A DNA stretch of 8,312 bases from an uncultured Collinsella sp. (GCA_902497025.1 CABVDJ010000045.1:1-8312), one strand, 5' to 3'. Counted from the first letter of the stretch, positions 1 through 5,941 are shown. Translations and numbers: made by a program. Notes: generated by a model not told the origin, from the letters alone.

Positions 1-50
1 CAGCCTGCGGCTACCCTCGAGAACCGAGCTCTACACCAACATTCGGGACA

Positions 51-1190
51 CTACCCAACTGGAGACAATAATCCATTCATTACTTCCAGAAATGAAGATT
101 TACCACATGCATTAGGGCCGCTTACTAAAACCAGACAAGGTGCCTGTATCGTGCAATCTGGAATTGTTATCCTCTCATTAGTTTCGTTCGACGAAAACGA
201 GAGACTGATTCCTTTCCAACTAATTCGATCAGCGTGATCGAAGCAGATCAAATTAGGTTTTTCAGCTTCCAAAAGACGACGTAATTCCAAGACACGGTGC
301 AACGATCTAAACGACGGCTGAAGCTGAGCCCAACAATTCAGAACAAGAGGAAAAGGAGAATAGCATAGAAGTACAAGTTGATAACTCTGCACCGCAATCC
401 CGACCGTCAGCCCGCGCTTTGACACAAGGAAAATAAGCAGCAGAACTGAAAGCAAGCCAGTGATGATGTTGCCAGCGTCAACTATTTCAGTTGCCAATCT
501 CGCAAAGACACTCTCCTCAACTCGAGAGTTCCTGCAGGCTTTAAGCATCTTTTTATAGCGAAGTAATTCCAAGTTAATTGAACGAGAAATACGAATGTAA
601 AGTCGACAATTAATTAGTTGGGCTAAATAAGCAGAACCCCTCGCCTGGGCCTCCAATGCCTTTTCGCTCTTAGTCGATAGCTTACTAAGAGCGAACGGAT
701 ATAGAAGCGAAATAAACAATGCCGAAACACAAACAGGGATCAAAAGCAAAAAAGAGATATTAGATAGCGCCACAAACGATACCAAACCCGTCACTAGGCA
801 CGGAAGAAACGCAGTTGTAAATATTCCAATCATCGGCTGTAGGTTCCCAGCCTCTTCAATGCGCGATAACAGGTAGTCACTGTCTTTTGCTAAAACTAAG
901 GGCCGCTCTAAAGCATGGCGGGCAAGCAATCTATAGAAGCAGTTAGCGCCATCGGAAGCCAATTGCTCCGCATATTTTGATCTGAACAGGTTTGTCACCA
1001 GCTCAACTGAGAGCAATACTAGCAGGTCTAACCCAATGTATAAAACGTTACGATAATTAGAGCGAAGCAGGCCATAGTCTATTATCAACGATTCAGCTTT
1101 AACAACAGACAGCTCCACCAGGGCAGATAAAATGCAGAGCGCCATCAACTTGATTACTGTCGTCTTATTTTGAATAAAAAGCTCTGACAT
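51..1190 (-). pseudogene. ABC exporter half-transporter, truncated just after Walker A
   Basis: This reads as the membrane domain and the very start of the ATPase domain of an exporter-type ABC half-transporter. Hydrophobic segments lie near residues 12-32, 47-67, 120-141, 144-168, 239-257 and 262-285, the six-helix pattern of the ABC_membrane fold. A linker (about 300-345) leads to a Walker A, GPNACGKSS, at 358-366. The frame stops with TAG at residue 380, so Q-loop, signature, Walker B and H-loop are all missing; complete relatives are roughly 550-600 residues. The ATG at 1190 is supported by AAGGGGA seven bases upstream. The other two minus-strand frames also have stops in the first 33 bases (31-33 and 11-13), so one frameshift would not restore the gene within the window. 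Base composition is clearly AT-richer than the neighbours, suggesting transfer. The substrate is unknown; peptide or bacteriocin export is only a possibility. What lies beyond the window edge was not visible, so a frameshift rather than a deletion remains possible. Confidence 0.7.
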
Positions 1191-1197
1191 ATGTCCA

Positions 1198-1204
1198 TCC
1201 CCTT
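1198..1204 (-). promoter_or_regulatory. Ribosome binding site of the truncated ABC exporter
   Basis: On the minus strand the sequence AAGGGGA ends seven bases before the ATG at 1190. It decides that start over the out-of-frame ATG that lies within the spacer. No convincing -35/-10 pair was found further upstream in the AT-rich stretch 1205-1317. Confidence 0.6.
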
Positions 1205-1317
1205 AACTAATAATCATAGCTGGAAAGATGGCATTTTTATTCTATAGCCTCAAGCAACACGCTTTGCTGACGTCAAATCTTGTCATTACAAACATGTACC
1301 TGAGCGCTTAAGACTCC

Positions 1318-1348
1318 AAAAAAAGGGGCGGCCGAGATGGCCGTCCCC
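1318..1348 (-). terminator. Rho-independent terminator of the DUF1275 gene
   Basis: Read on the minus strand, GGGG, one unpaired A, then CGGCC form the 5' arm, followed by a five-base loop (ATCTC) and the 3' arm GGCCG-CCCC, ending in seven T residues (1324 to 1318). The stem has nine pairs with one bulge (plus-strand T1344). This is a textbook intrinsic terminator. It lies about 50 bases past the stop of the DUF1275 gene (1400) and coincides with the change from high-GC to AT-rich sequence. Confidence 0.85.
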
Positions 1349-1365
1349 TCCCCAATATTGATCAG

Positions 1366-1394
1366 TGCGGCAAAGGAACAGCCCCTTTGCCGCA
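1366..1394 (-). repeat. 11-bp perfect inverted repeat in the DUF1275 3' untranslated region
   Basis: TGCGGCAAAGG (1366-1376) and CCTTTGCCGCA (1384-1394) are perfect reverse complements separated by seven bases. The hairpin begins six bases after the TAA of the DUF1275 gene. It is not followed by a T-run on either strand, so it is not an intrinsic terminator by itself. Together with the terminator at 1318-1348 it makes two tandem hairpins at the 3' end of this message, possibly for 3' stability against exonucleases (inference). Confidence 0.7.
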
Positions 1395-1399
1395 ATCGG

Positions 1400-2116
1400 T
1401 TACTTTCGGCAGCCCTCTTTCCAAGCCTCGGCCGCAACCTTCCAGCGTAAGCGCAAGTCGCGCTCGCGGTCGATAAACATGATGGCAAACGCGACAAACA
1501 GCAGCAAACTCGCCACGACGATGGCGTGCAGCCCCATGCGCTCAATACACCAGTTGCCCAGCACGGCGCCAAAGACAAAGGTAAAGATCACGCCAAAGTA
1601 CAGCACGCCGTTTTCCAAAAAGCCGCGCTTGTGGGTGATGATGTAGTCGTCCACGTTTTGCAGCGCGTTGCGCAGGTTGCCGATACACATGGTCGTGGCA
1701 ATGCCGTGGCCGTGGATCTTACGGAAGCTCTCGACCTGCATGCCGCAGGCAAACGAGGTGAGGCAGTTGGCGAGCAGGTTGAAATTGCCACCCGGGATAA
1801 AGCTCACGCCCAGCAAGATGACGGCTTCAAAGAACACCGTCACCTGACGCCAGTGGATCACGCTGCCAAACCGCTCGTGTACCAGATCGGCAAGCATAAT
1901 GCCCACGGCAAACGACACCACGGGGAAGAAATAGCGCCCCGCAAGTGCCCAGTTGCCCTCCGAGATGCTCACGCCCACGAGCAGGATGTTGCCTGTCTGC
2001 GCGTTGGCGAAAACATGGTCGCGCCCAATGTACGAATACACGTCCATAAAGCCACCGGCGAGCGCCAAGATGATGCCCAGCTCAATAGACTCCGATATCT
2101 GTTTGGCACGCTGCAT
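1400..2116 (-). CDS. DUF1275 / YoaK-family membrane protein
   Basis: A 238-residue integral membrane protein of the DUF1275 (YoaK) family. Family-typical blocks are visible: GGFMDVYSYI at 21-30, FANAQTGNIL at 36-45 and TTMCIGNLRNA at 141-151, with about six hydrophobic segments (roughly 12-30, 62-78, 92-107, 112-127, 170-190, 196-215) and a basic C-terminus. Length is close to the usual 220-250 residues. The biochemical role of the family is not established, and nothing here adds a substrate. The frame is open 83 codons further upstream, but that stretch has no family similarity I can see. The ATG at 2116 is preceded by a strong AAGGAGG with a 10-base spacer, so I chose it. The gene diverges from ygiQ and ends in two tandem hairpins, so it is probably monocistronic. 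Confidence 0.9.
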   Translation of the reverse strand: MQRAKQISESIELGIILALAGGFMDVYSYIGRDHVFANAQTGNILLVGVSISEGNWALAGRYFFPVVSFAVGIMLADLVHERFGSVIHWRQVTVFFEAVILLGVSFIPGGNFNLLANCLTSFACGMQVESFRKIHGHGIATTMCIGNLRNALQNVDDYIITHKRGFLENGVLYFGVIFTFVFGAVLGNWCIERMGLHAIVVASLLLFVAFAIMFIDRERDLRLRWKVAAEAWKEGCRK

Positions 2117-2126
2117 CGTCGTGCAT

Positions 2127-2133
2127 CCTCCTT
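2127..2133 (-). promoter_or_regulatory. Ribosome binding site deciding the DUF1275 start
   Basis: AAGGAGG on the minus strand, ten bases before the ATG at 2116. It rules out the longer upstream reading of the same frame, which would place this motif inside coding sequence. Confidence 0.75.
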
Positions 2134-2312
2134 GTTGACGACTCTCTCGTGCGTTGGCGGAAACATAGCCGCCGTTCATACTGTAACCCATTGACAACAT
2201 GGCGTGCGCGCGAGACGGGTTCTCCAACGCGCAGATACACAGTCTGGAAACAAACAGCGGGCGCGGCGCCGGCACCCGCATCGACACGCCGATCCGCCAG
2301 CTCATGTACTCC

Positions 2313-2353
2313 ACCAGTCTTTTTAGCCCCGTCCCAAAAAGACTGGTTACAAT
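2313..2353 (+). promoter_or_regulatory. Perfect 12-bp inverted repeat abutting a candidate ygiQ -10 box
   Basis: ACCAGTCTTTTT (2313-2324) and AAAAAGACTGGT (2336-2347) are perfect reverse complements around an 11-base centre. Directly after the right arm, overlapping its last base region, lies TACAAT (2348-2353), a five-of-six match to the sigma-A -10 hexamer, about 32 bases before the GTG of ygiQ. No good -35 is present at the usual spacing. The A/T runs are on the loop side of each arm, unlike an intrinsic terminator with its A-tract before and T-tract after the stem. An operator, or a site for a regulator of this divergent region, is the better guess. The inverted repeat is directly seen; its function is inferred. 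Confidence 0.5.
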
Positions 2354-2374
2354 TACGTGCAGCATACAGACACC

Positions 2375-2380
2375 GGGAGG
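2375..2380 (+). promoter_or_regulatory. Ribosome binding site of ygiQ (GTG start)
   Basis: GGGAGG precedes the GTG at 2385 with a four-base spacer. This, and the onset of a lysine/glutamine-rich N-terminus, supports the GTG over the upstream ATG at 2199. That longer start would add 62 residues with no family resemblance and would put the promoter-like palindrome inside the gene. Confidence 0.65.
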
Positions 2381-2384
2381 GATC

Positions 2385-4526
2385 GTGGCAAAAAAGCCTC
2401 AGCACGCTCAGAACAACCAGCGCGGCCAGCAGGGCAAGCAAGGCCAGCAGCAAAAGCATGACGGCAAAACACAGACCGCGCGCGCTGCTCACGCCACGCG
2501 CACTCAAGCCGCACCCGCCCGCCCCTGGCGCCCGGGCCGCGATAAGTTCCTCCCCGTCAGCCGCGCCGACATGGATGCGCGCGGCTGGGACCAGTGCGAC
2601 TTTGTCTACATCTGCGGCGACGCCTACGTGGACCACCCCAGCTTTGGTATGGCCATCATCAGCCGCGTCCTCGACGCGCACGGCTACAAAGTGGGCATCA
2701 TCTGCCAGCCCGACTGGACCGACCCCACCAGCATCACGGTGCTCGGTGAGCCGCGCCTGGGCTTTTTGGTCAGCGCCGGCAACATGGACTCCATGGTCAA
2801 CCACTATTCGGTGACCAAGCACCGCCGCCACACCGATGCCTATACCCCCGGTGGCGAGGAGGGTCACCGTCCCAATCGTGCCGTCACGGTCTACGGCAAC
2901 CTCATCCGCCAGACGTTCAAGGACGCTCCCATCATCATCGGCGGCATCGAGGCGAGCCTGCGCCGCCTGGCCCACTACGACTACTGGCAGGACAAGCTCA
3001 AGCGCTCGGTACTGCTCGACTCGGGTGCCGACATCCTCATCTACGGCATGGGCGAGCACGCGATTGTCGAGATCGCCGACGCGCTCGACGCGGGACTGCC
3101 TGTCGATCAGATCACCTATATCAACGGCACCGTTTACCGCACGGGCTCGCTCGACGAGGTATACGACTACGACCTGCTGCCCAGCTGGGACGACCTTACC
3201 GCCGACAAGCTCAACTACGCACGCAGCTTTAACGTGCAGCAGCAGAATATGGACCCTATCACCGGCCATCGCCTGGTAGAGCCCTACCCCAACAGCGTCT
3301 ATGTGGTGCAAAACCCGCCGTCGGCGACGCTCACCACCGATGAGATGGACGAGGTGGCCGAGCTCCCCTACGCACGCGATTGGCATCCCGATTACGACGC
3401 GGCGGGCGGCGTGCCGGCCTTTGCCGAGATCAAGTTTTCCATTAGCTCAAACCGTGGCTGTTTTGGCGAGTGCTCGTTTTGCGCCCTCACCTTCCACCAG
3501 GGTCGCGTACTGCAGATGCGCAGCCACGATTCGATCATGCGCGAAGCCGAGCTGCTCACGCGCGACCCGGAGTTTAAGGGCTACATCAACGACGTGGGTG
3601 GACCGACGGCAAACTTTAGCCGCCCTGCCTGCGACAAACAGCTCAAGCACGGCGTGTGCAAGAACAAGCGCTGCCTGTGGCCGAGCGTGTGCAAGAACAT
3701 GGTGGTCGACGAGAGCGGCTACACGCAGCTGCTGCGCGACCTGCGCCAGCTGCCGGGCGTCAAGAAGGTCTTCGTCCGCAGCGGTATCCGCTTTGACTAC
3801 ACCATGGCCGACGCCTCGGACGAGTTTTTGCGTGAGCTGCTGGAGCACCATGTCTCGGGCCAGCTGCGCGTGGCACCCGAGCACGTGAGCGACGCGGTGC
3901 TGTCCGTGATGGGCAAGCCGAGCCGCGCCGTCTACGACGCGTTCTGCCGTAAATTTGAACGCCTGAACCGCGAATACGGACTCAAGCAGTACGTGGTGCC
4001 ATACCTAATCTCGAGTCATCCCGGCTCAACGATGAAGGAAGCAGTGGACCTTGCCGAGGCCGTGCGCGACATGGGCTACATGCCCGAACAGGTGCAGGAC
4101 TTCTACCCCACCCCGTCCACCATGTCAACGTGCATGTACTACACCGGCGTGGATCCGCGCACCATGCAGCCGATCTACGTGGCGCGCGACCCGCACGAGA
4201 AGGCCATGCAGCGTGCGCTCATCCAGTATCGCAAGCCCGAGAACTACAAGCTCGTGCGCGAGGCGCTGGAAAAGGCTGGCCGCCGCGATCTGATCGGCTA
4301 CACCAAGCATTGCCTGATTCGTCCCGTGCCCCCGCGCCCGGGCGAGACATCTGCTGGCGGTGGGCATGGAACCGGCAAGAAGGGCGGCAAACCGCATGGC
4401 GGCGGCGGCAAGGGACCCAAAGGCAGCAAGGGGCACAGCGGCATGTCGCGTGCGCAGAACACCGCAGGCCGTAACCGCGCGGCCCAGGGACGACAGGGCG
4501 CCAACGGAGGCGGGCGTCGCAACTAG
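2385..4526 (+). CDS. ygiQ: YgiQ family radical SAM protein (UPF0313)
   Basis: A 713-residue radical SAM protein of the YgiQ/UPF0313 family; E. coli YgiQ is of similar size (about 740 residues). Domain order is a basic, Q/K-rich tail (1-50), the Radical_SAM_N region (about 55-340, with GDAYVDHPSFGMAII and GGIEASLRRLAHYDYW), the radical SAM core and a C-terminal DUF3362-type region. The cluster-binding CxxxCxxC is at Cys359, Cys363 and Cys366 within RGCFGECSFCAL; these should bind the [4Fe-4S] cluster that cleaves S-adenosylmethionine. A second cysteine set lies at 416, 425, 430 and 436. The last about 65 residues are Gly/Lys/Arg-rich and probably disordered. The reaction and substrate of YgiQ are not established. 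The start is GTG at 2385 with GGGAGG upstream. The gene is transcribed divergently from the DUF1275 gene, and its TAG overlaps the stop of the convergent protease gene. Confidence 0.93.
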   Translation: MAKKPQHAQNNQRGQQGKQGQQQKHDGKTQTARAAHATRTQAAPARPWRPGRDKFLPVSRADMDARGWDQCDFVYICGDAYVDHPSFGMAIISRVLDAHGYKVGIICQPDWTDPTSITVLGEPRLGFLVSAGNMDSMVNHYSVTKHRRHTDAYTPGGEEGHRPNRAVTVYGNLIRQTFKDAPIIIGGIEASLRRLAHYDYWQDKLKRSVLLDSGADILIYGMGEHAIVEIADALDAGLPVDQITYINGTVYRTGSLDEVYDYDLLPSWDDLTADKLNYARSFNVQQQNMDPITGHRLVEPYPNSVYVVQNPPSATLTTDEMDEVAELPYARDWHPDYDAAGGVPAFAEIKFSISSNRGCFGECSFCALTFHQGRVLQMRSHDSIMREAELLTRDPEFKGYINDVGGPTANFSRPACDKQLKHGVCKNKRCLWPSVCKNMVVDESGYTQLLRDLRQLPGVKKVFVRSGIRFDYTMADASDEFLRELLEHHVSGQLRVAPEHVSDAVLSVMGKPSRAVYDAFCRKFERLNREYGLKQYVVPYLISSHPGSTMKEAVDLAEAVRDMGYMPEQVQDFYPTPSTMSTCMYYTGVDPRTMQPIYVARDPHEKAMQRALIQYRKPENYKLVREALEKAGRRDLIGYTKHCLIRPVPPRPGETSAGGGHGTGKKGGKPHGGGGKGPKGSKGHSGMSRAQNTAGRNRAAQGRQGANGGGRRN
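4523..4526. other. Overlapping convergent stop codons in CTAG
   Basis: The palindrome CTAG contains the TAG stop of ygiQ (4524-4526, plus strand) and the TAG stop of the CPBP protease gene (4525-4523, minus strand). The genes therefore overlap by four bases with no room for a separate terminator, and each message must run into the antisense of the other gene. Confidence 0.95.
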
Positions 4527-5434
4527 GGAAGCGGTGCGCTCGCTGCGTCCATCCCACACGCATGGCGCAGCGAGCGCATTGCCTCAACGAGGATGACGCC
4601 GGCGATAGCGACCGTAATTGCCACGTCGAACGGCGTGTTCACAAACCAGAGCAACGTCATGAGATACGACCCGGCATTAAAGGCAAAGTGCAGCAGAATC
4701 GTGTAGCGGAGCTTTCCGGTCGTCACGAGCACCCAACCAAAAATGAGGCCGGCGGCGCCCGCATAGCAGCCCTGTACCCAGTTCATGTGCATAAAACCAA
4801 AGATGGCAGCCTGCAGCACGATAGCCGCAGCGATGCCCCAGGTACTCGGGGCCGCCCAGGGCACCATGGCGCCGTCCTGCGCGTTCGCACGACGCCGGCG
4901 TTTCCAAAGTGGGCGGCACTGCGGATTAAACGCTCGGAGCGAAAACTCAAAAATAATGCCGCGCACCAGCAACTCTTCACAAAATGGGGCGCCGAGCACC
5001 GTAGTCAGGACGGCGAGATAGCTGGTGTCGCCCATGCCTGTTTCCTCGACAAGCTCGCTGTAGTCGGCCGCGGCATCGGGCAGCAGCGACAGCACGGCGT
5101 CGGTCACGTAGCCAACGACCACCTGCAGGGCCAGGCCAATCACGATAACGCAGGCAATACGTTTCCACGCTCCACGCGCTCCCCCGCCGAGCGGATGCGC
5201 GCTTTGCCGGCGTGCCATAAACGAACGCGGCCACAGATAACGCCACCACAGCAGCGCCATCAAAAACGACGCCGTCTGCGCGACGGCCTGAAGCAATTGG
5301 ATGTCGAGATCATCGATCGAAAAACCCATGAACACCGATGCGACGCCAAGGGCGGAGAACAAAACAACGCTCAGGGCAATATCGGCAGCGACGACGCCAA
5401 AACAGGCAAGCGCCCAAATCATCGCATTGAGCAT
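4523..5434 (-). CDS. CPBP family intramembrane metalloprotease
   Basis: A 303-residue membrane protein of the CPBP (Abi/CAAX-protease-like) family. The three family motifs are present: EExxxR as E153-E154-LLV-R158, FxxxH as F212-to-H216 and HxxxN as H249-to-N253. These residues are the expected metal-binding and catalytic set, so the protein is probably an active glutamate-type intramembrane protease; its substrate cannot be read from sequence. Hydrophobic stretches occur near 5-38, 47-68, 91-117, 138-152, 199-216, 223-240 and 245-285. A long Arg-rich cytosolic-type insertion (about 174-195) separates motifs 1 and 2. The start is ATG at 5434, preceded by GAGGAGG with a five-base spacer. The frame is open further upstream only through the inverted repeat at 5452-5509, which is not credible coding sequence. 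CPBP proteins are known in bacteriocin immunity and maturation, but no bacteriocin gene is seen here. Confidence 0.9.
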   Translation of the reverse strand: MLNAMIWALACFGVVAADIALSVVLFSALGVASVFMGFSIDDLDIQLLQAVAQTASFLMALLWWRYLWPRSFMARRQSAHPLGGGARGAWKRIACVIVIGLALQVVVGYVTDAVLSLLPDAAADYSELVEETGMGDTSYLAVLTTVLGAPFCEELLVRGIIFEFSLRAFNPQCRPLWKRRRRANAQDGAMVPWAAPSTWGIAAAIVLQAAIFGFMHMNWVQGCYAGAAGLIFGWVLVTTGKLRYTILLHFAFNAGSYLMTLLWFVNTPFDVAITVAIAGVILVEAMRSLRHACGMDAASAPLP

Positions 5435-5439
5435 GCCAA

Positions 5440-5446
5440 CCTCCTC
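5440..5446 (-). promoter_or_regulatory. Ribosome binding site of the CPBP protease gene
   Basis: GAGGAGG on the minus strand, five bases before the ATG at 5434. It is only five bases from the edge of the inverted repeat at 5452-5509, so folding of that repeat in RNA would place a strong stem immediately upstream of the ribosome site. Confidence 0.8.
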
Positions 5447-5451
5447 AAAAC

Positions 5452-5509
5452 CCGGCACTTGGGGACATTCCTTAACTGCCGGCTGAAAAGGAACGTCCCC
5501 AAGTGCCGG
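5452..5509. repeat. REP- or MITE-like inverted repeat, 22-bp arms
   Basis: The left arm (5452-5473, starting CCGGCACTTGGGGAC) and right arm (5488-5509, ending GTCCCCAAGTGCCGG) pair over 22 positions with one mismatch, around a 14-base centre. A second pairing is nested: AACTGCCGGC (5474-5483) is the reverse complement of GCCGGCAGTT (5505-5514), so the element can fold in more than one way. It fills nearly the whole gap between the RelB-like gene (stop at 5523) and the protease ribosome site. Size, symmetry and intergenic position suit a REP-type or miniature inverted-repeat element. No transposase or target-site duplication was identified, so the class is inferred. Confidence 0.8.
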
Positions 5510-5522
5510 CAGTTTGGGACAG

Positions 5523-5726
5523 TCATTGTTGATGAGAATCGGGCGCAGTGCCAAAGGCCCCGTTGGGCGAGATGTCGAACGGGAAGGTGCCGCAGCGATT
5601 GAACGCGGCGATAAACATGCGGATGGCGTTGGACGGCGTGGTGCCCACGAGCTGGGTTGCCGCCGCGAAGGCTGCCTTCTCCTCGGGCAAGACCTTCGCG
5701 ACTACAGGGGTCATGTGTTCTGCCAT
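5523..5726 (-). CDS. RelB/DinJ-type ribbon-helix-helix antitoxin-like protein, no toxin partner seen
   Basis: A 67-residue protein. Residues 6-16 (TPVVAKVLPEE) look like the DNA-contacting strand, and LVGTTPSNAIRMFIAAFNRCGTFPF (about 26-50) matches the helix-turn-helix-like part and GxxPF tail of RelB/DinJ antitoxins. Such proteins bind their own operator as dimers and neutralise a RelE/YafQ-type ribonuclease. Here no toxin gene follows: the next 88 bases contain a repeat and then the protease gene, and the upstream gene is a transporter. It may be a solitary regulator or a relic. The start is ATG at 5726, preceded by AAGGAAG (5737-5731 on the minus strand) with a four-base spacer; an in-frame ATG four codons later is less well supported. 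The tail after residue 53 (NGAFGTAPDSHQQ) ends next to the repeat. Confidence 0.8.
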   Translation of the reverse strand: MAEHMTPVVAKVLPEEKAAFAAATQLVGTTPSNAIRMFIAAFNRCGTFPFDISPNGAFGTAPDSHQQ

Positions 5727-5730
5727 GGCG

Positions 5731-5737
5731 CTTCCTT
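5731..5737 (-). promoter_or_regulatory. Ribosome binding site of the RelB-like gene
   Basis: AAGGAAG on the minus strand, four bases before the ATG at 5726. It selects this start over longer readings of the frame that begin at 5801 and would run into the leader hairpin. Confidence 0.6.
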
Positions 5738-5761
5738 TTTGAAACGACGGTAGTGCGGATA

Positions 5762-5818
5762 GATGCGGGCCACGCGGCTGGGCGACGGGCTGTGAAGGCA
5801 ACCCGATTGGCCCGCATC
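5762..5818 (-). repeat. Leader hairpin before the RelB-like gene
   Basis: GATGCGGGCCA (5762-5772) and TGGCCCGCATC (5808-5818) are perfect 11-bp reverse complements spaced by 35 bases; the interior has a further short pairing (CGGG/CCCG). If the transcript of the RelB-like gene starts upstream of 5818, this would form a GC-rich stem 36 bases before its start codon. No T-run follows on the minus strand, so it is not a standard terminator. Function is unknown. Confidence 0.6.
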
Positions 5819-5840
5819 CGGAGTTTGTTTCTACGGCGTT

Positions 5841-5869
5841 GGTATTACTTGGTATCCCTAAGTATTACC
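5841..5869. promoter_or_regulatory. GTATTAC repeat pair, possible operator of the RelB-like gene
   Basis: GGTATTACTT (5841-5850) and AAGTATTACC (5860-5869) form an imperfect inverted repeat (one central mismatch pair), and GTATTAC recurs directly at 5842-5848 and 5862-5868, 20 bases apart (about two helix turns). Ribbon-helix-helix antitoxins commonly bind paired short repeats in their own promoter, and this stands in the 215-bp gap upstream of the RelB-like gene. AT-rich hexamers are present, but I could not assign a clear -35/-10 pair. Confidence 0.4.
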
Positions 5870-5941
5870 CCGCAGATAGAATACCACACCCGACCCCATG
5901 GGGACGGAGGAAAACGAATCATTTTGTTGCTGAGTTAGTAT

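Noticed and set aside
1..115. Plus-strand open stretch of 37 codons (bases 2-112) with protein-like composition.
   Set aside because: Such a length is expected by chance in AT-richer sequence, and it is antisense to the Walker A region of the exporter.
1268..1275. TGACGTCA palindrome upstream of the exporter gene.
   Set aside because: An 8-bp palindrome is too short to claim a site, and no promoter could be placed around it.
2331..2340. Shared GTCCCAAA/TTTGGGAC words between the ygiQ palindrome and the flank of the 5452-5509 repeat.
   Set aside because: Eight bases shared between two GC-biased intergenic sequences can arise by chance; without genome-wide counts no relation can be claimed.
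2117..2365. 83-residue N-terminal extension of the DUF1275 protein.
   Set aside because: A strong AAGGAGG lies inside the extension right before the ATG at 2116, and the family motifs begin after that ATG.
2199..2384. 62-residue N-terminal extension of ygiQ from an upstream ATG.
   Set aside because: No ribosome site and no family resemblance. It would run through the promoter-like palindrome, whereas GTG at 2385 has GGGAGG in front.
2082..3386. Long minus-strand open frame (434 codons) opposite ygiQ.
   Set aside because: It is antisense to a well-supported gene, valine/alanine-rich with no domain, and typical of high-GC shadow frames.
5435..5554. 40-residue N-terminal extension of the CPBP protease.
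   Set aside because: It is encoded by the inverted repeat, and the ATG at 5434 has an ideal GAGGAGG site.
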